Position numbers and translations under genes: made by a program
DNA from: Bacteroidota bacterium
GTDB lineage: Bacteria > Bacteroidota > Bacteroidia > B-17B0 > Aurantibacillaceae
Reading direction: 5' to 3'
Assembly (NCBI GenBank): GCA_025359355.1
Contig: JANYGR010000386.1
Coordinates: forward strand, 1 to 14,397
Length of the DNA: 14,397 bases
In this document: positions 1-7,903 of the stretch, piece by piece
Position numbering within the stretch: position 1 is the stretch's first letter
How the letters are laid out: each line of letters begins with the position of its first letter
Notes under the pieces: generated by a model
Databases searched by the model: none
Told to the model about the DNA's origin: nothing
Seen by the model: the letters and a program-made list of their open reading frames with translations, nothing else

Positions 1-1169
1 CTATTAATTGGGAAACCTAAATTTTCCGAAGATGTATATTGATTTGTTTCTGTATTTAAAACCGACCTAAATACATCATATTCCCCCATAGTATTATGTC
101 CTTTGGAACTAAAATATAAAGTCACACCATCAGGGTGTAAAAAAGGGGCATCTTCGTCTTTATCTGTATTAATATTTGCGCCTAAATTCATTGGTAGAGA
201 CCATTTTCCATTAGGTAATTTTTTGATACGATAAATATCCTTTCCGCCAAAACCACCGGGTTTATTGCTACTAAAATATATAATACTCGTATCGTTGCTA
301 AAACAAGCACTTGTTTCAATAAATGGTGTATTAATTTCCGGACCTAATTTCTGAGGAACAGACCATCCATCGTAATCTGTATGACTGATATATAAATCTC
401 CAGAAAGTTGATCTGCTGAAGTTCTATAGATGATCATATTATTGCCGTCAAAACTAAGAGCTACACAGGCATCATGCGTATTTGTATTAATAGGAGGCCC
501 TATGTTTTTTGGTTCCCCCCAAGTTCCATCAGGTAAATGCTGAGAGATGTATACATCTTCGTAATAATTCCCATAAACATCTTTTAAATTACCTGTACTA
601 CCAGCCCTACGGGATGTAAAATATAAATAACTTTCATCAGGAAAAATTAACGGAACATAATCTGCATATATGGAATTTATTTTATCTCCAATATTTTTGA
701 TAATACTTCTATGTGGATTGCTCACAAAATCTTTAGCATTTTTACTACATGAAATTTGATAATCTATTTCTGCATTTGAGAAAGAACGTTGTTTTTCTGG
801 TATAGCCTTGTATTTAGTGAAACTGTTAATTGCTTCATCAAAATTAGACGTCAAATGATATATTTGTCCGAAATAAAATTGAACTTCTGGTAGTTTGCTC
901 GATTTTAGCTTAATGAGATTAATAAAACAAGAATCTGTTGGTTGCCCTAATTTTATGCGGCTAATGGCCGAATTAAGATTTGCTTTTTCATGATTAGGAT
1001 CAATTGCTAATACTTTTTTATATGTAGAAATGGCGTTTACATAATCCTCCGTGTCAAAATACAAATCGGCATTATTTAAATCTTTCGCATATAGTTTTTT
1101 ATCTATTTTCACTTGGGCAAATGAACTTATAGAAATAAAAAAAGTAAGTAAGTATAAAAATATTCTCAT
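1..1169 (-). CDS. PorE/OmpA-like protein: TPR plus PD40 beta-propeller, 3' end beyond window
   Basis: The frame is open from an ATG at 1169 to the window edge (389 codons seen), so the C-terminus is missing. Residues 1-19 are a signal peptide ending SSFAQ. Residues 25-145 are helical and TPR-like, with a clear unit around 32-58 (NADLYF...YVNAISTYKKVLAIDPNHEKA). From about 170 there are four PD40/WD40-like blades, marked by FPDESYLYFTSRR, LSFDGNNMIIYRT, FSNDTSIIYFSSNKPGG and LHPDGVTLYFSSKG. This domain order is that of Bacteroidota PorE-type OmpA-family proteins, which normally continue into a carboxypeptidase-regulatory-like domain and a peptidoglycan-binding OmpA domain; neither is visible here. 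The start lies one base after the adhesin stop (TAA T ATG), so the two genes are almost certainly co-transcribed and translationally coupled. Inferred role: an outer-membrane/periplasmic partner tied to T9SS or surface adhesin anchoring. Assignment to PorE itself rather than a paralogue is not possible from this fragment. Confidence 0.85.
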   Translation of the reverse strand, partial: MRIFLYLLTFFISISSFAQVKIDKKLYAKDLNNADLYFDTEDYVNAISTYKKVLAIDPNHEKANLNSAISRIKLGQPTDSCFINLIKLKSSKLPEVQFYFGQIYHLTSNFDEAINSFTKYKAIPEKQRSFSNAEIDYQISCSKNAKDFVSNPHRSIIKNIGDKINSIYADYVPLIFPDESYLYFTSRRAGSTGNLKDVYGNYYEDVYISQHLPDGTWGEPKNIGPPINTNTHDACVALSFDGNNMIIYRTSADQLSGDLYISHTDYDGWSVPQKLGPEINTPFIETSACFSNDTSIIYFSSNKPGGFGGKDIYRIKKLPNGKWSLPMNLGANINTDKDEDAPFLHPDGVTLYFSSKGHNTMGEYDVFRSVLNTETNQYTSSENLGFPIN

Positions 1170-1170
1170 A

Positions 1171-4100
1171 TTATCTTAATAAAAGTAAATCACCTGTTTT
1201 ATTTATTTTTTTACCGTCAACGGTTGTTGCAATTATTTTCCAAACATATACATCTTGTGTACATAATTTACCCTTGTAATATCCGTCCCAACCTATAGTA
1301 ACGTCTTTACTTACAAACAATAATTCTCCCCAACGAGAAAAAATATTTAATTCATATTTATCAATCCCTCTCAACACTGGATGAAACACATCATTATTTA
1401 CATCATTTACTCCAAAACCACCTCCATTACCTCCAGTAGGATTAGGAGAAAAAGCATTTGGCACATCCACATCACTTTCCAAAATAGCAATTATTTTAGA
1501 CGGTAACCTAAATGTGTCTCTACAACCTTTAGCATTTATCGCAATTAATTCAATTTGATATTCTCCAGCATTTAAGTATAAATGAGACGGGCTAACTTCT
1601 GAGGAGTTGGTATTATCTCCAAAATTCCAACTAAAGGTAGTAGCTCCCGATGAAAGATTAACACAATTTACAGGGTCTATGGGTACGAAAACCGTGTTAG
1701 GATTTGCTTGAAACAAGGCTATTGGCTTAGCAAATACTTTGATGATTTTTAATGAAGTATCTTTACAGCCGTAACTATTTGTTGCTATTAACTGTACAGT
1801 AAACGTTTTATTTGTTTGAGAATTATTATAATAAATGTTCGATACATTTCCAATAACTGAAATATTTCCATCACCAAAATTCCATTGGTAAGAAGCTACT
1901 CCAATGATATTAGGAAAATTAACAGTTAAAGGCGCACAACCCGAATCTGGCGTTGCTATAATAGGGAAATCAGGTTTAGGGTGAACGATAATAGGAACAA
2001 CAATGGTATCTCTACAATTGTTAACTGATATGGCAATTAACTGAACTGTATTTGTAATATTGCTAGTTGTATTATTAATATACTGATGTGTAACATTAGT
2101 ATTAGTTGACACACTTGTACCAAAATCCCAATTATAACTTAATGCTCCAGATGATGTATTTGTAAATGTTAATATTTTTGGAGAGCAACTAGGTGTATCT
2201 ACTGTAAAATTTGCTTTAGGCTTAAACAATAATACAATCGGTTTAGTAATTGAATCTCTACATCCATTGGATGTTATGGCAACAAGCGTACAGCTATATG
2301 TTTGATTAGATATATTGCTCGAGTTTGTATAGGTATTATTCGCATTGACAGTATTAGTGGTATTACCATCTCCAAATTTCCACAAATATGTTGTTGCTGA
2401 TACACTGGTATTAGTAAAGGAAACAGGTAATGGCGAGCATCCAACAGTTGGTGTCAATACAAAACCTGCCTGAGGCTTAGCATAAACAACAGGATAACCA
2501 TAAGTTGTATCTATACATGAAAACGCATTTGATGCAATCAATTGAACCGAATAGGTTAAATTTGAAGTAGTTGAATTAGTAAAGGTATGCGAAGGATTTG
2601 CAACGAAAGATAATGGGGAACCGTCACCATAATCCCACGTATAACTCACCGCTCCTAGTACTGGTGGAAAATTAATACTCAATGGTGAACACCCACTATT
2701 TGGCACCATTGTAAAGTTAAAAATAGGTTTTGGGTAAATCTGAATATTTAATGATGTACTGTCTTTACATCCATTACTACTTGTTGCAACTAATTGTGCG
2801 GTGTATGTTTGCAATAAAAGCGTTGAATTTGTATACGTATGAGATAACACAGCTGCTGAAGAATTACTCGATGTAGCATCTCCAAATGTCCAAACATAAC
2901 TTGTAGCACCTACTGAATTATTAGTAAAAGTTGCAACAATGGGCGAGCAGCCTAATGGAGCACTAATTGTAAATGATGCAGTTGGTTTTGGAAAAACAGT
3001 TACTGTTGCCGTATGCGTATCAGCACAACCAGCACCTGTTTGAGCCGTTAAGGTAATTGTATAAATTTTATTGGTAGTTAATGTATTGGTATACGCTTGA
3101 GATGTATTGGTAAATGTTGAAGTAGATCCATTTCCTAAATTCCAATTATATGATGTAGCATTAGCAGATGTATTTGTGAAATTAACCGATAAAGTGGGGC
3201 AACCATTTAACGGAGTCAATGTGAAGTTTGCTGTAGGTTTAATATTAATAACAATATTTTGCAGAACCGTATCCGCACAATTAGCCGTATTAACAATTAA
3301 CTGGGCAGTATATGTGTTTTGTGCTGTAAAAGTATGGGTTGGATTTTGAACGGATGAAGTCGCTGTCGGAGAAGCATCACCAAAATTCCAACTCCAACTG
3401 GTTATAGGACCTCCGACTCCCGTAGTGGAATTATCTGTAAATGATGCTATAGCAGCAACGCAAGCGGATGTGGGAGAAAAGGCGGCTATTGGTTTAGCAT
3501 AAACCGTAATCGGAGCTGTGAACGATTTTACGCAGGTATTGGCCGCCGTTACTGTTAAAGATGCTACATAATTACCCGTTGTTGCGTAATTTTGGGGCGG
3601 TGGTAGTAAACCATTAAATGTATTACCATTACCAAAATTCCAATTCCAAACTGTAGCACTTGTAGACATATCTGTAAAAATAGCTCCAGTAATATTATCA
3701 CATCCTTTATTAGGACTAACAGAGAAATTAGCCGTTGGTTGTGGTAAAATATTAATAACCACTTTATCAGTATCTGTACAAGCCGAACCACCACCGGCCA
3801 CTAACGCAACTAATGCAACAGTATAAGTTCCTGCACTCACATAAGTGTGAGTTTGAGGGCCAAAAGGCTTCGGAATGAATCCTCCTCCATCTCCAAAATC
3901 CCATTTATAAATATAACCTGTTGCACTTGTATTTGTAAACGTTATAGCGGAACCTTGACATAAAGGAATAGCAGGAGCTATAACCCCTGCCGTTGGCGGA
4001 TTAACAATAATTACAGTAATTGTTTTGGTATTAACACCACATAAATTACTATCCTCTAATATGACATTGTAACTTCCTACAGAAGGGTATGTAATTGTCA

Positions 4101-4941
4101 TAGGAGCCGATGGAGGCCAAGGTTTCCAGCCAACAATAGAATCGTGACCTAAGCCCCAATAATTGCCAAAATGCCATCTTTCCTGCCTTTGAAACGTATT
4201 TCCTTGTGGCACGCAGTTTCTATTAGTAGAATTAGTAAACGCGAATGTATTGTCCGGCCAACATTTAACAAAAGCGCTTGGAGTGATATTCGCATTATCG
4301 ATATCATAAATTTGGATCGGATTAAAATTTGCTATAGTTGGAATCGTTGTGCAATAATTTTTAGCGGTTAATGTGACGGCTGTTTGACAATTAACAGTTC
4401 CTTGAAGATACATGTGTGATACTGTTTGCCCAGCATTTGTGTAATTAAACGTTTGAATTGGTGAACCATCTCCGAAATTCCAAGTAAAAACTGTTGTTTC
4501 GGATACATCTGTACTAGAGTTTGAAAATAATAAAGAGTGTGGCGCACAGGCAGTTGTAACTCCTCCAATAGGAATTTGTATAGACGCATTCACCGGTTTC
4601 TCCATCACGGCAATTCCAGTGATCGTGCAATTAGGTGCAGAAGTAGTTATAGTAATTTGAAACGTATCAGGTGTAGCAGAATTATACACATGGTTTATTA
4701 ATGAATTTGCAGTATATGAGCCTCCAACAGCATTGGACGTTCCATCTCCCCAATTAATAGTGTATGCTCCCCATCCAGTATTTGAAGAAACATTCATATT
4801 ATAAACACCTGTTCCTTGGCAATCTATAAAATATGGTTTAGTAACTAAATTGCCTAAGTAATCATAAATTTGAGGGCATTGAGCAGTAATCTGTTTTACA
4901 GTAACCAATAATAAAAATATGTACAAGTAGCGTTTAAGCAT
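1171..4941 (-). CDS. Large PKD-repeat surface adhesin with T9SS type B (gliding-motility-associated) C-terminal domain
   Basis: This 1256-residue secreted protein has a signal peptide at residues 1-21 (MLKRYLYIFLLLVTVKQITAQ), which supports the chosen ATG. About thirteen PKD-like modules follow, recognised by their W-x-F/W-G-D/N-G core: INWGDGT near 62, FTWNFGDGS, YKWDFGDGG, WSWNFGDAS, YTWDYGDGS, YLWKFGDGN, YQWNFGDGN and FSWNFGDNT. Residues 1158-1256 are a gliding-motility-associated C-terminal domain: VPNAFSPN, then YELNIFSRWGELLF, GWDGYYKGK, DVYVWKI and the terminal TGDLLLLR. In this family that domain targets cargo to the T9SS and to the cell surface, as in SprB-like adhesins. The expected role is surface adhesion or gliding; ligand unknown. 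The coupled downstream gene is PorE/OmpA-like, and no PorP/SprF gene is seen in the window. The start codon lies only about 15 nt after the end of rnpB, so no separate promoter fits between them. No frameshift was seen. Confidence 0.93.
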   Translation of the reverse strand: MLKRYLYIFLLLVTVKQITAQCPQIYDYLGNLVTKPYFIDCQGTGVYNMNVSSNTGWGAYTINWGDGTSNAVGGSYTANSLINHVYNSATPDTFQITITTSAPNCTITGIAVMEKPVNASIQIPIGGVTTACAPHSLLFSNSSTDVSETTVFTWNFGDGSPIQTFNYTNAGQTVSHMYLQGTVNCQTAVTLTAKNYCTTIPTIANFNPIQIYDIDNANITPSAFVKCWPDNTFAFTNSTNRNCVPQGNTFQRQERWHFGNYWGLGHDSIVGWKPWPPSAPMTITYPSVGSYNVILEDSNLCGVNTKTITVIIVNPPTAGVIAPAIPLCQGSAITFTNTSATGYIYKWDFGDGGGFIPKPFGPQTHTYVSAGTYTVALVALVAGGGSACTDTDKVVINILPQPTANFSVSPNKGCDNITGAIFTDMSTSATVWNWNFGNGNTFNGLLPPPQNYATTGNYVASLTVTAANTCVKSFTAPITVYAKPIAAFSPTSACVAAIASFTDNSTTGVGGPITSWSWNFGDASPTATSSVQNPTHTFTAQNTYTAQLIVNTANCADTVLQNIVINIKPTANFTLTPLNGCPTLSVNFTNTSANATSYNWNLGNGSTSTFTNTSQAYTNTLTTNKIYTITLTAQTGAGCADTHTATVTVFPKPTASFTISAPLGCSPIVATFTNNSVGATSYVWTFGDATSSNSSAAVLSHTYTNSTLLLQTYTAQLVATSSNGCKDSTSLNIQIYPKPIFNFTMVPNSGCSPLSINFPPVLGAVSYTWDYGDGSPLSFVANPSHTFTNSTTSNLTYSVQLIASNAFSCIDTTYGYPVVYAKPQAGFVLTPTVGCSPLPVSFTNTSVSATTYLWKFGDGNTTNTVNANNTYTNSSNISNQTYSCTLVAITSNGCRDSITKPIVLLFKPKANFTVDTPSCSPKILTFTNTSSGALSYNWDFGTSVSTNTNVTHQYINNTTSNITNTVQLIAISVNNCRDTIVVPIIVHPKPDFPIIATPDSGCAPLTVNFPNIIGVASYQWNFGDGNISVIGNVSNIYYNNSQTNKTFTVQLIATNSYGCKDTSLKIIKVFAKPIALFQANPNTVFVPIDPVNCVNLSSGATTFSWNFGDNTNSSEVSPSHLYLNAGEYQIELIAINAKGCRDTFRLPSKIIAILESDVDVPNAFSPNPTGGNGGGFGVNDVNNDVFHPVLRGIDKYELNIFSRWGELLFVSKDVTIGWDGYYKGKLCTQDVYVWKIIATTVDGKKINKTGDLLLLR
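1480..3975 (-). repeat. Tandem array of ten ~84-residue PKD modules, each bracketed by cysteines
   Basis: Within the adhesin, ten consecutive modules follow the pattern GC(S/A)P near the module start, an aromatic-x-W-x-F-G-D-G core, and a closing C-(R/K/A/I/T)-D-(T/S) before a KP-x-A-x-F linker. Closing motifs in order include CTDT, CVKS, CADT, CADT, CKDS, CIDT, CRDS, CRDT, CKDT and CRDT. The repeat is conserved at protein level but diverged at DNA level, so it is an old duplication series rather than a recent expansion. The last module lacks the opening GCSP cysteine (VFVP instead) and has a cysteine eight residues later (PVNCVN). Boundaries are approximate. Confidence 0.8.
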
Positions 4942-4956
4942 AGTCAGTATTTAAAA

Positions 4957-5318
4957 TAAAAACAGGTTCTATAAGCCGAGTTCTGTTTTCCCGAAGGAAC
5001 TTTCATCATTTATCTATGCAGCCTACCCTCTCTCATATAACTTGCGTTATTATGACGAGCAGCCATAAAATGAGAGTTTACATGGCCTTACAACATAAGA
5101 GGTTTATCCTATATAATTATCACTAATTATACATGTGAGCTCTTACCTCACATTTTCACTATGACCTTGATTACTCAAGGCTACTTGGCTTTCTGTGACA
5201 CTATCTGTTATATTTTTATTTCTAAAAACATACCCATTCTTTCAAATGGCAAATTGCTCTGCGTTGCCCGGACTTTCCTCCCTTAATAATAAAGAGCGAT
5301 GAAACAAACCTGTTTTCC
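4957..5318 (-). ncRNA. rnpB: RNase P RNA (bacterial class A)
   Basis: This is the catalytic RNA that trims tRNA 5' leaders. On the minus strand the universally conserved 5' segment GAGGAAAGTCCGGGC lies at 5280-5266. It is followed by the ACAGAA element near 5196, GGTAAGAGCTCAC at 5147-5135, the AGGATAAACC segment near 5110, the GAGGGTAGGCTGC region near 5030, and the 3' conserved ACAGAACTCGGCTTAT at 4986-4971. The two ends form a perfect 10-bp P1 helix (AAAACAGGTT at 5316-5307 with AACCTGTTTT at 4968-4959), which fixes the limits to within a few bases and gives about 360 nt, a normal length. A U-rich run follows P1, but there is no separate terminator hairpin before the adhesin ATG at 4941. 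Confidence 0.96.
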
Positions 5319-5321
5319 AGC

Positions 5322-5356
5322 TAAAGTTACGGAATAATTACAAAGAATAGTCAAAA
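5322..5356 (-). promoter_or_regulatory. Possible rnpB promoter
   Basis: The minus strand carries TAACTTTA (5329-5322), one mismatch from the Bacteroidota -7 consensus TAnnTTTG, and an upstream TTTTGA (5356-5351). The spacer is slightly longer than the usual 19-20 nt. The -7 position would start transcription a few bases before the P1 helix of rnpB, which is what makes it plausible. The match is weak and prediction is by eye. Confidence 0.35.
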
Positions 5357-5412
5357 TGTTAAAAAAATATCATTAACTATTCGCTGCACAAAATGTAAGA
5401 TTTAAAGCATTA

Positions 5413-5928
5413 TTAAATTTTACAACTAATTTCTAATTGTTTTAAATACGCCGCAGCTCTTTTTTCGGCAATGATATCTAATGATAATATTAATGTAGCT
5501 TGAATGATTAAACCTAGCCCGATACCTTTCCAAAATACATAGGACGATTTTTTACAACAAAAAAATAATATAACTCCACTGATGATTAATACAATTTCAA
5601 TCATTTTGTACAAAAAGAAATTTTCAATCACTGCTTCCATCCTTGGTATTTCTTCCGTTTGGATTTTTTGTGTTTCCACTTTAACTAAATGCTCTACGCA
5701 CATAATATCTTTAGGGGAACGGCTATAAATTGTTGTACCTACTCCTAATTGAATTAAACCGATTACTAATAAGGGGTATGCTAAGCCTTTATAAAAAGAA
5801 TATTTAATAATAAACAAATTAATAAGAGCGAAACAAATAGCTACTACTCCTATCAAAATAAAAAACACACTTTCTATTTTTTCTTGCGAAAAATAATTTT
5901 CAATAAAATTTATTGATGTATAATCCAT
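5413..5928 (-). CDS. Four-helix membrane protein of unknown function
   Basis: I do not recognise a characterised family. From the ATG at 5928 the protein has 171 residues. Four hydrophobic helices are visible at about 20-42 (VFFILIGVVAICFALIN), 48-68 (LAYPLLVIGLIQLGVGTTIY), 107-125 (MIEIVLIISGVILFF) and 130-152 (YVFWKGIGLGLIIQATLIL). The loop between helices 2 and 3 is long and charged (SRSPKDIM...EEIPRMEAV), and the tail is short and basic with a cysteine near the end. An in-frame TTG at 5964 would add 12 residues, but it overlaps a good -7 promoter box (5969-5962), so ATG 5928 is the better start. The gene sits alone between the MuiA-gene terminator and rnpB. No terminator was seen after it, so read-through toward rnpB is possible. 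Inferred location: inner membrane. Confidence 0.75.
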   Translation of the reverse strand: MDYTSINFIENYFSQEKIESVFFILIGVVAICFALINLFIIKYSFYKGLAYPLLVIGLIQLGVGTTIYSRSPKDIMCVEHLVKVETQKIQTEEIPRMEAVIENFFLYKMIEIVLIISGVILFFCCKKSSYVFWKGIGLGLIIQATLILSLDIIAEKRAAAYLKQLEISCKI

Positions 5929-5961
5929 TAATGATGAGTTAAAAGCTTTTCTGTTTTCGAA

Positions 5962-5991
5962 CAAAAGTATTTAAAATTGACACAAAACAAA
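5962..5991 (-). promoter_or_regulatory. Promoter for the four-helix membrane protein
   Basis: The minus strand reads TTTG (5991-5988), an 18-nt spacer, then TACTTTTG (5969-5962). This is an exact TAnnTTTG -7 box with a -33 TTTG at close to the usual Bacteroidota spacing. Transcription would start near 5955, leaving a leader of about 25 nt before ATG 5928. The -33 element overlaps the T-tract of the preceding terminator, so one transcription unit ends where the next begins. Confidence 0.55.
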
Positions 5992-6020
5992 ACGAGTCAT
6001 CTATTTAAAGACGACTCGTT
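5984..6020 (-). terminator. Rho-independent terminator after the MuiA-family gene
   Basis: On the minus strand AACGAGTC at 6020-6013 region pairs with GACTCGTT at 5998-5991. The stem extends inward past one mismatch to about 12 bp around an ATTTAAA loop (whole hairpin 5991-6020). It is followed by a T-rich tract (TTGTTTTGTG). It lies 28 bases after the stop codon of the 6048-7718 gene. Confidence 0.85.
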
Positions 6021-6047
6021 GATGTTATTTTTTTCTTGAACAATTAA

Positions 6048-7718
6048 TTAATTTACAGCTACACTTATATATTTAGGCGCTTTAATTTGATAAGTGAGTG
6101 TTAATTTCTTACTGTCTTTAGATGATATGGACGAACGCCATTTTAATAAGCCAGTAACTTCGTCGTATTTTGCGCCTGATAATTCTTTACGATCAATAGT
6201 AACTGTTTTGTCCTGAGCCAATGGTAACTGATCTTCCACCTCAATTTCTATTTTATTAGCACGCGAATTTTTCAGAGTGATTTCAAATGTATATGAATGA
6301 ACAATATCATTATCTAATATTTTTTCTGAACATTTATCTTTTATTTTTTGACGTTTAATGGCAATGTTCTTATCAATACCTAATGATAGTTGCATGGTGT
6401 CCTCTGTTCCTCCAGGAGCTAAGCTAGTAGAGCCAACGAATGAACCATCAAAATAAATAGAAGCTTCGCCGCTCATGGTAATTGCATCCTCCCAATCTGG
6501 TAATACAGCCGTTAAATACACATTTGAATTTAATTTTGGAATGGCTTTATAGCGATAAAATGTTTTTAAATCTTTAACCAAAATAGCTGCAAAATGCTCT
6601 TTTCCATCACAAGGTATATTATAGTTTAACTTGATTTCGTATTCTGTTTCTATCACATTTTCGCTTACAGTAGTATAATTTGCTGCATTACCGGCAACTT
6701 GTTCGTAATCATTATATAATTCTGCTTTTTTATCTGCTTTTTCCATAGTTGACGATGGAGTGGATGGAACAGTATTATAACTCAACGATTTATTTTTGTT
6801 ATTATAATTACTATAACCTAAATACCAAGGCGATAATTCTGGTAAATTATACGAGCGATTTGGATTTGCCGTTGATAAAATCAATCTCACAGATCCCCAA
6901 TCTATACCTGACTCTTGGTGTATTTGTGCTTTATAAGTCAATTTCACATTTTGTTCGTTTGATATAGCTCGTAAATCATAAGAAGGCGTCCATCCTGCAT
7001 TAGTGATGTAATAATTTAAATTGACGATTGCTTGAGTTGCTTGATCAGCAATGATATGAACCAGAATTCGATAATCTACTTTCTCTACTTCGCCTGTATT
7101 ATTTTGATTTGCTAATTCGTTGCTCACGTTTGTTAATCGCTCGTTTAAAGCAACTTTATTCGCTTCTAATTTTTCGCGTTCACGTTTTAATTTTAATTGT
7201 TCGGTATTTATATTAAATAATTTTTCACGTAAATAATTTAACCCTTCTTTTAAAAAAGCGATACTGTCTTTTTTTGATTGACCTTTATATAAACTGTAAT
7301 TAAGTAATACGCTTTTTTCTGTTGCTAATGCTTCTGATTTAGCATTAACATCGTCCAATAAATAATCTAATTCTTTCAAACTATCATTTACATTTTTTAA
7401 TAATTTTTTGTAACGAATATCGCCTTGTAATTTTGCTTTATCTAATTCGGGATAATGCACTTCATGTTGAATATCAGTGATAATAAAATTACCATTGCCC
7501 GAAGCTTGAATAGCGGCGGTATTAATACAATTTTCGAGTCCTGAAAAAATAATGGTGTTTTGCCCCGCTACTAAAGACATTGATGCGTTTCGATGTACCT
7601 GAGCACCTTGTGTGTATACTATTATTTTTTCGGGTTTTGATTTAACTATTTTTTCCGTTTCGATGGCATTTACCTGAGCTATGGTCAAAGTAAAAGCGAG
7701 TATTAATAGATTTTTCAT
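6048..7718 (-). CDS. MuiA-family protein (DUF4140 N-terminal, DUF4139 C-terminal)
   Basis: This 556-residue exported protein has a signal peptide at 1-18 (MKNLLILAFTLTIAQVNA). Residues 30-90 form the DUF4140-like N-terminal domain (KIIVYTQGAQVHRNASMSL...GQNTIIFSGL). Residues about 95-208 are a long charged coiled coil. The DUF4139-type domain fills the rest: the signature AGWTPSYDLRA at 241-251, GIDW at 271-274, LSTANP at 281-286, and a beta-rich C-terminus ending in KLTLTYQIKAPKY. Length is normal for the family. The name derives from a mucoidy inhibitor; biochemical function is not established, and a periplasmic or outer-membrane location is inferred from the signal peptide. It is a single-gene unit with its own terminator at 5984-6020. 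The 185-nt divergent region upstream holds no clear minus-strand promoter; the best candidate is a weak TAGTTTTT. Confidence 0.88.
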   Translation of the reverse strand: MKNLLILAFTLTIAQVNAIETEKIVKSKPEKIIVYTQGAQVHRNASMSLVAGQNTIIFSGLENCINTAAIQASGNGNFIITDIQHEVHYPELDKAKLQGDIRYKKLLKNVNDSLKELDYLLDDVNAKSEALATEKSVLLNYSLYKGQSKKDSIAFLKEGLNYLREKLFNINTEQLKLKREREKLEANKVALNERLTNVSNELANQNNTGEVEKVDYRILVHIIADQATQAIVNLNYYITNAGWTPSYDLRAISNEQNVKLTYKAQIHQESGIDWGSVRLILSTANPNRSYNLPELSPWYLGYSNYNNKNKSLSYNTVPSTPSSTMEKADKKAELYNDYEQVAGNAANYTTVSENVIETEYEIKLNYNIPCDGKEHFAAILVKDLKTFYRYKAIPKLNSNVYLTAVLPDWEDAITMSGEASIYFDGSFVGSTSLAPGGTEDTMQLSLGIDKNIAIKRQKIKDKCSEKILDNDIVHSYTFEITLKNSRANKIEIEVEDQLPLAQDKTVTIDRKELSGAKYDEVTGLLKWRSSISSKDSKKLTLTYQIKAPKYISVAVN

Positions 7719-7852
7719 AAATAAAGTTTTAAAGATTTCTATTTAGATGTAGAGTTAGTTATTATTCCATAAAACTATTTTTTTAAAAACTAAATAGATG
7801 CGACATTAGCCGTAAATAGAGGGTTTAAGGTCTTTTATTTATTTTAAAAATC

Positions 7853-7885
7853 ATTGTCCATAATTAAACAATGAGTGTATATTTG
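7853..7885 (+). promoter_or_regulatory. Promoter of the LKR-like dehydrogenase gene
   Basis: An exact -7 box TATATTTG (7878-7885) is preceded by ATTG (7853-7856) with a 21-nt spacer, close to the Bacteroidota TTTG-N19-TAnnTTTG pattern. Transcription would begin near 7890, giving a leader of only about 14 nt before ATG 7904. No purine-rich Shine-Dalgarno sequence is present, which is usual in this phylum. Confidence 0.5.
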
Positions 7886-7903
7886 TAAACCAAAAAAACA
7901 ACT

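Noticed and set aside
1480..3975. Possible CRISPR-like or recent DNA tandem repeat
   Set aside because: The periodicity of about 250 nt is a protein-level PKD repeat with diverged DNA; there are no identical short repeats with unique spacers.
3107..4589. Several short reading frames on both strands within the adhesin gene
   Set aside because: They overlap a clear long coding region with a signal peptide and known repeats, and show no domain of their own.
5319..5412. Gap between rnpB and the membrane-protein gene searched for a terminator or small gene
   Set aside because: There is a T-run but no hairpin ahead of it, and no reading frame of note; only a weak rnpB promoter is suggested.
5929..5964. 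TTG at 5964 as the start of the membrane protein
   Set aside because: The codon lies within an exact -7 promoter box, and an ATG is available 12 codons later.
6749..6967. A short plus-strand reading frame inside the MuiA-family gene
   Set aside because: It is antisense to well-conserved DUF4139 sequence and has no recognisable product.
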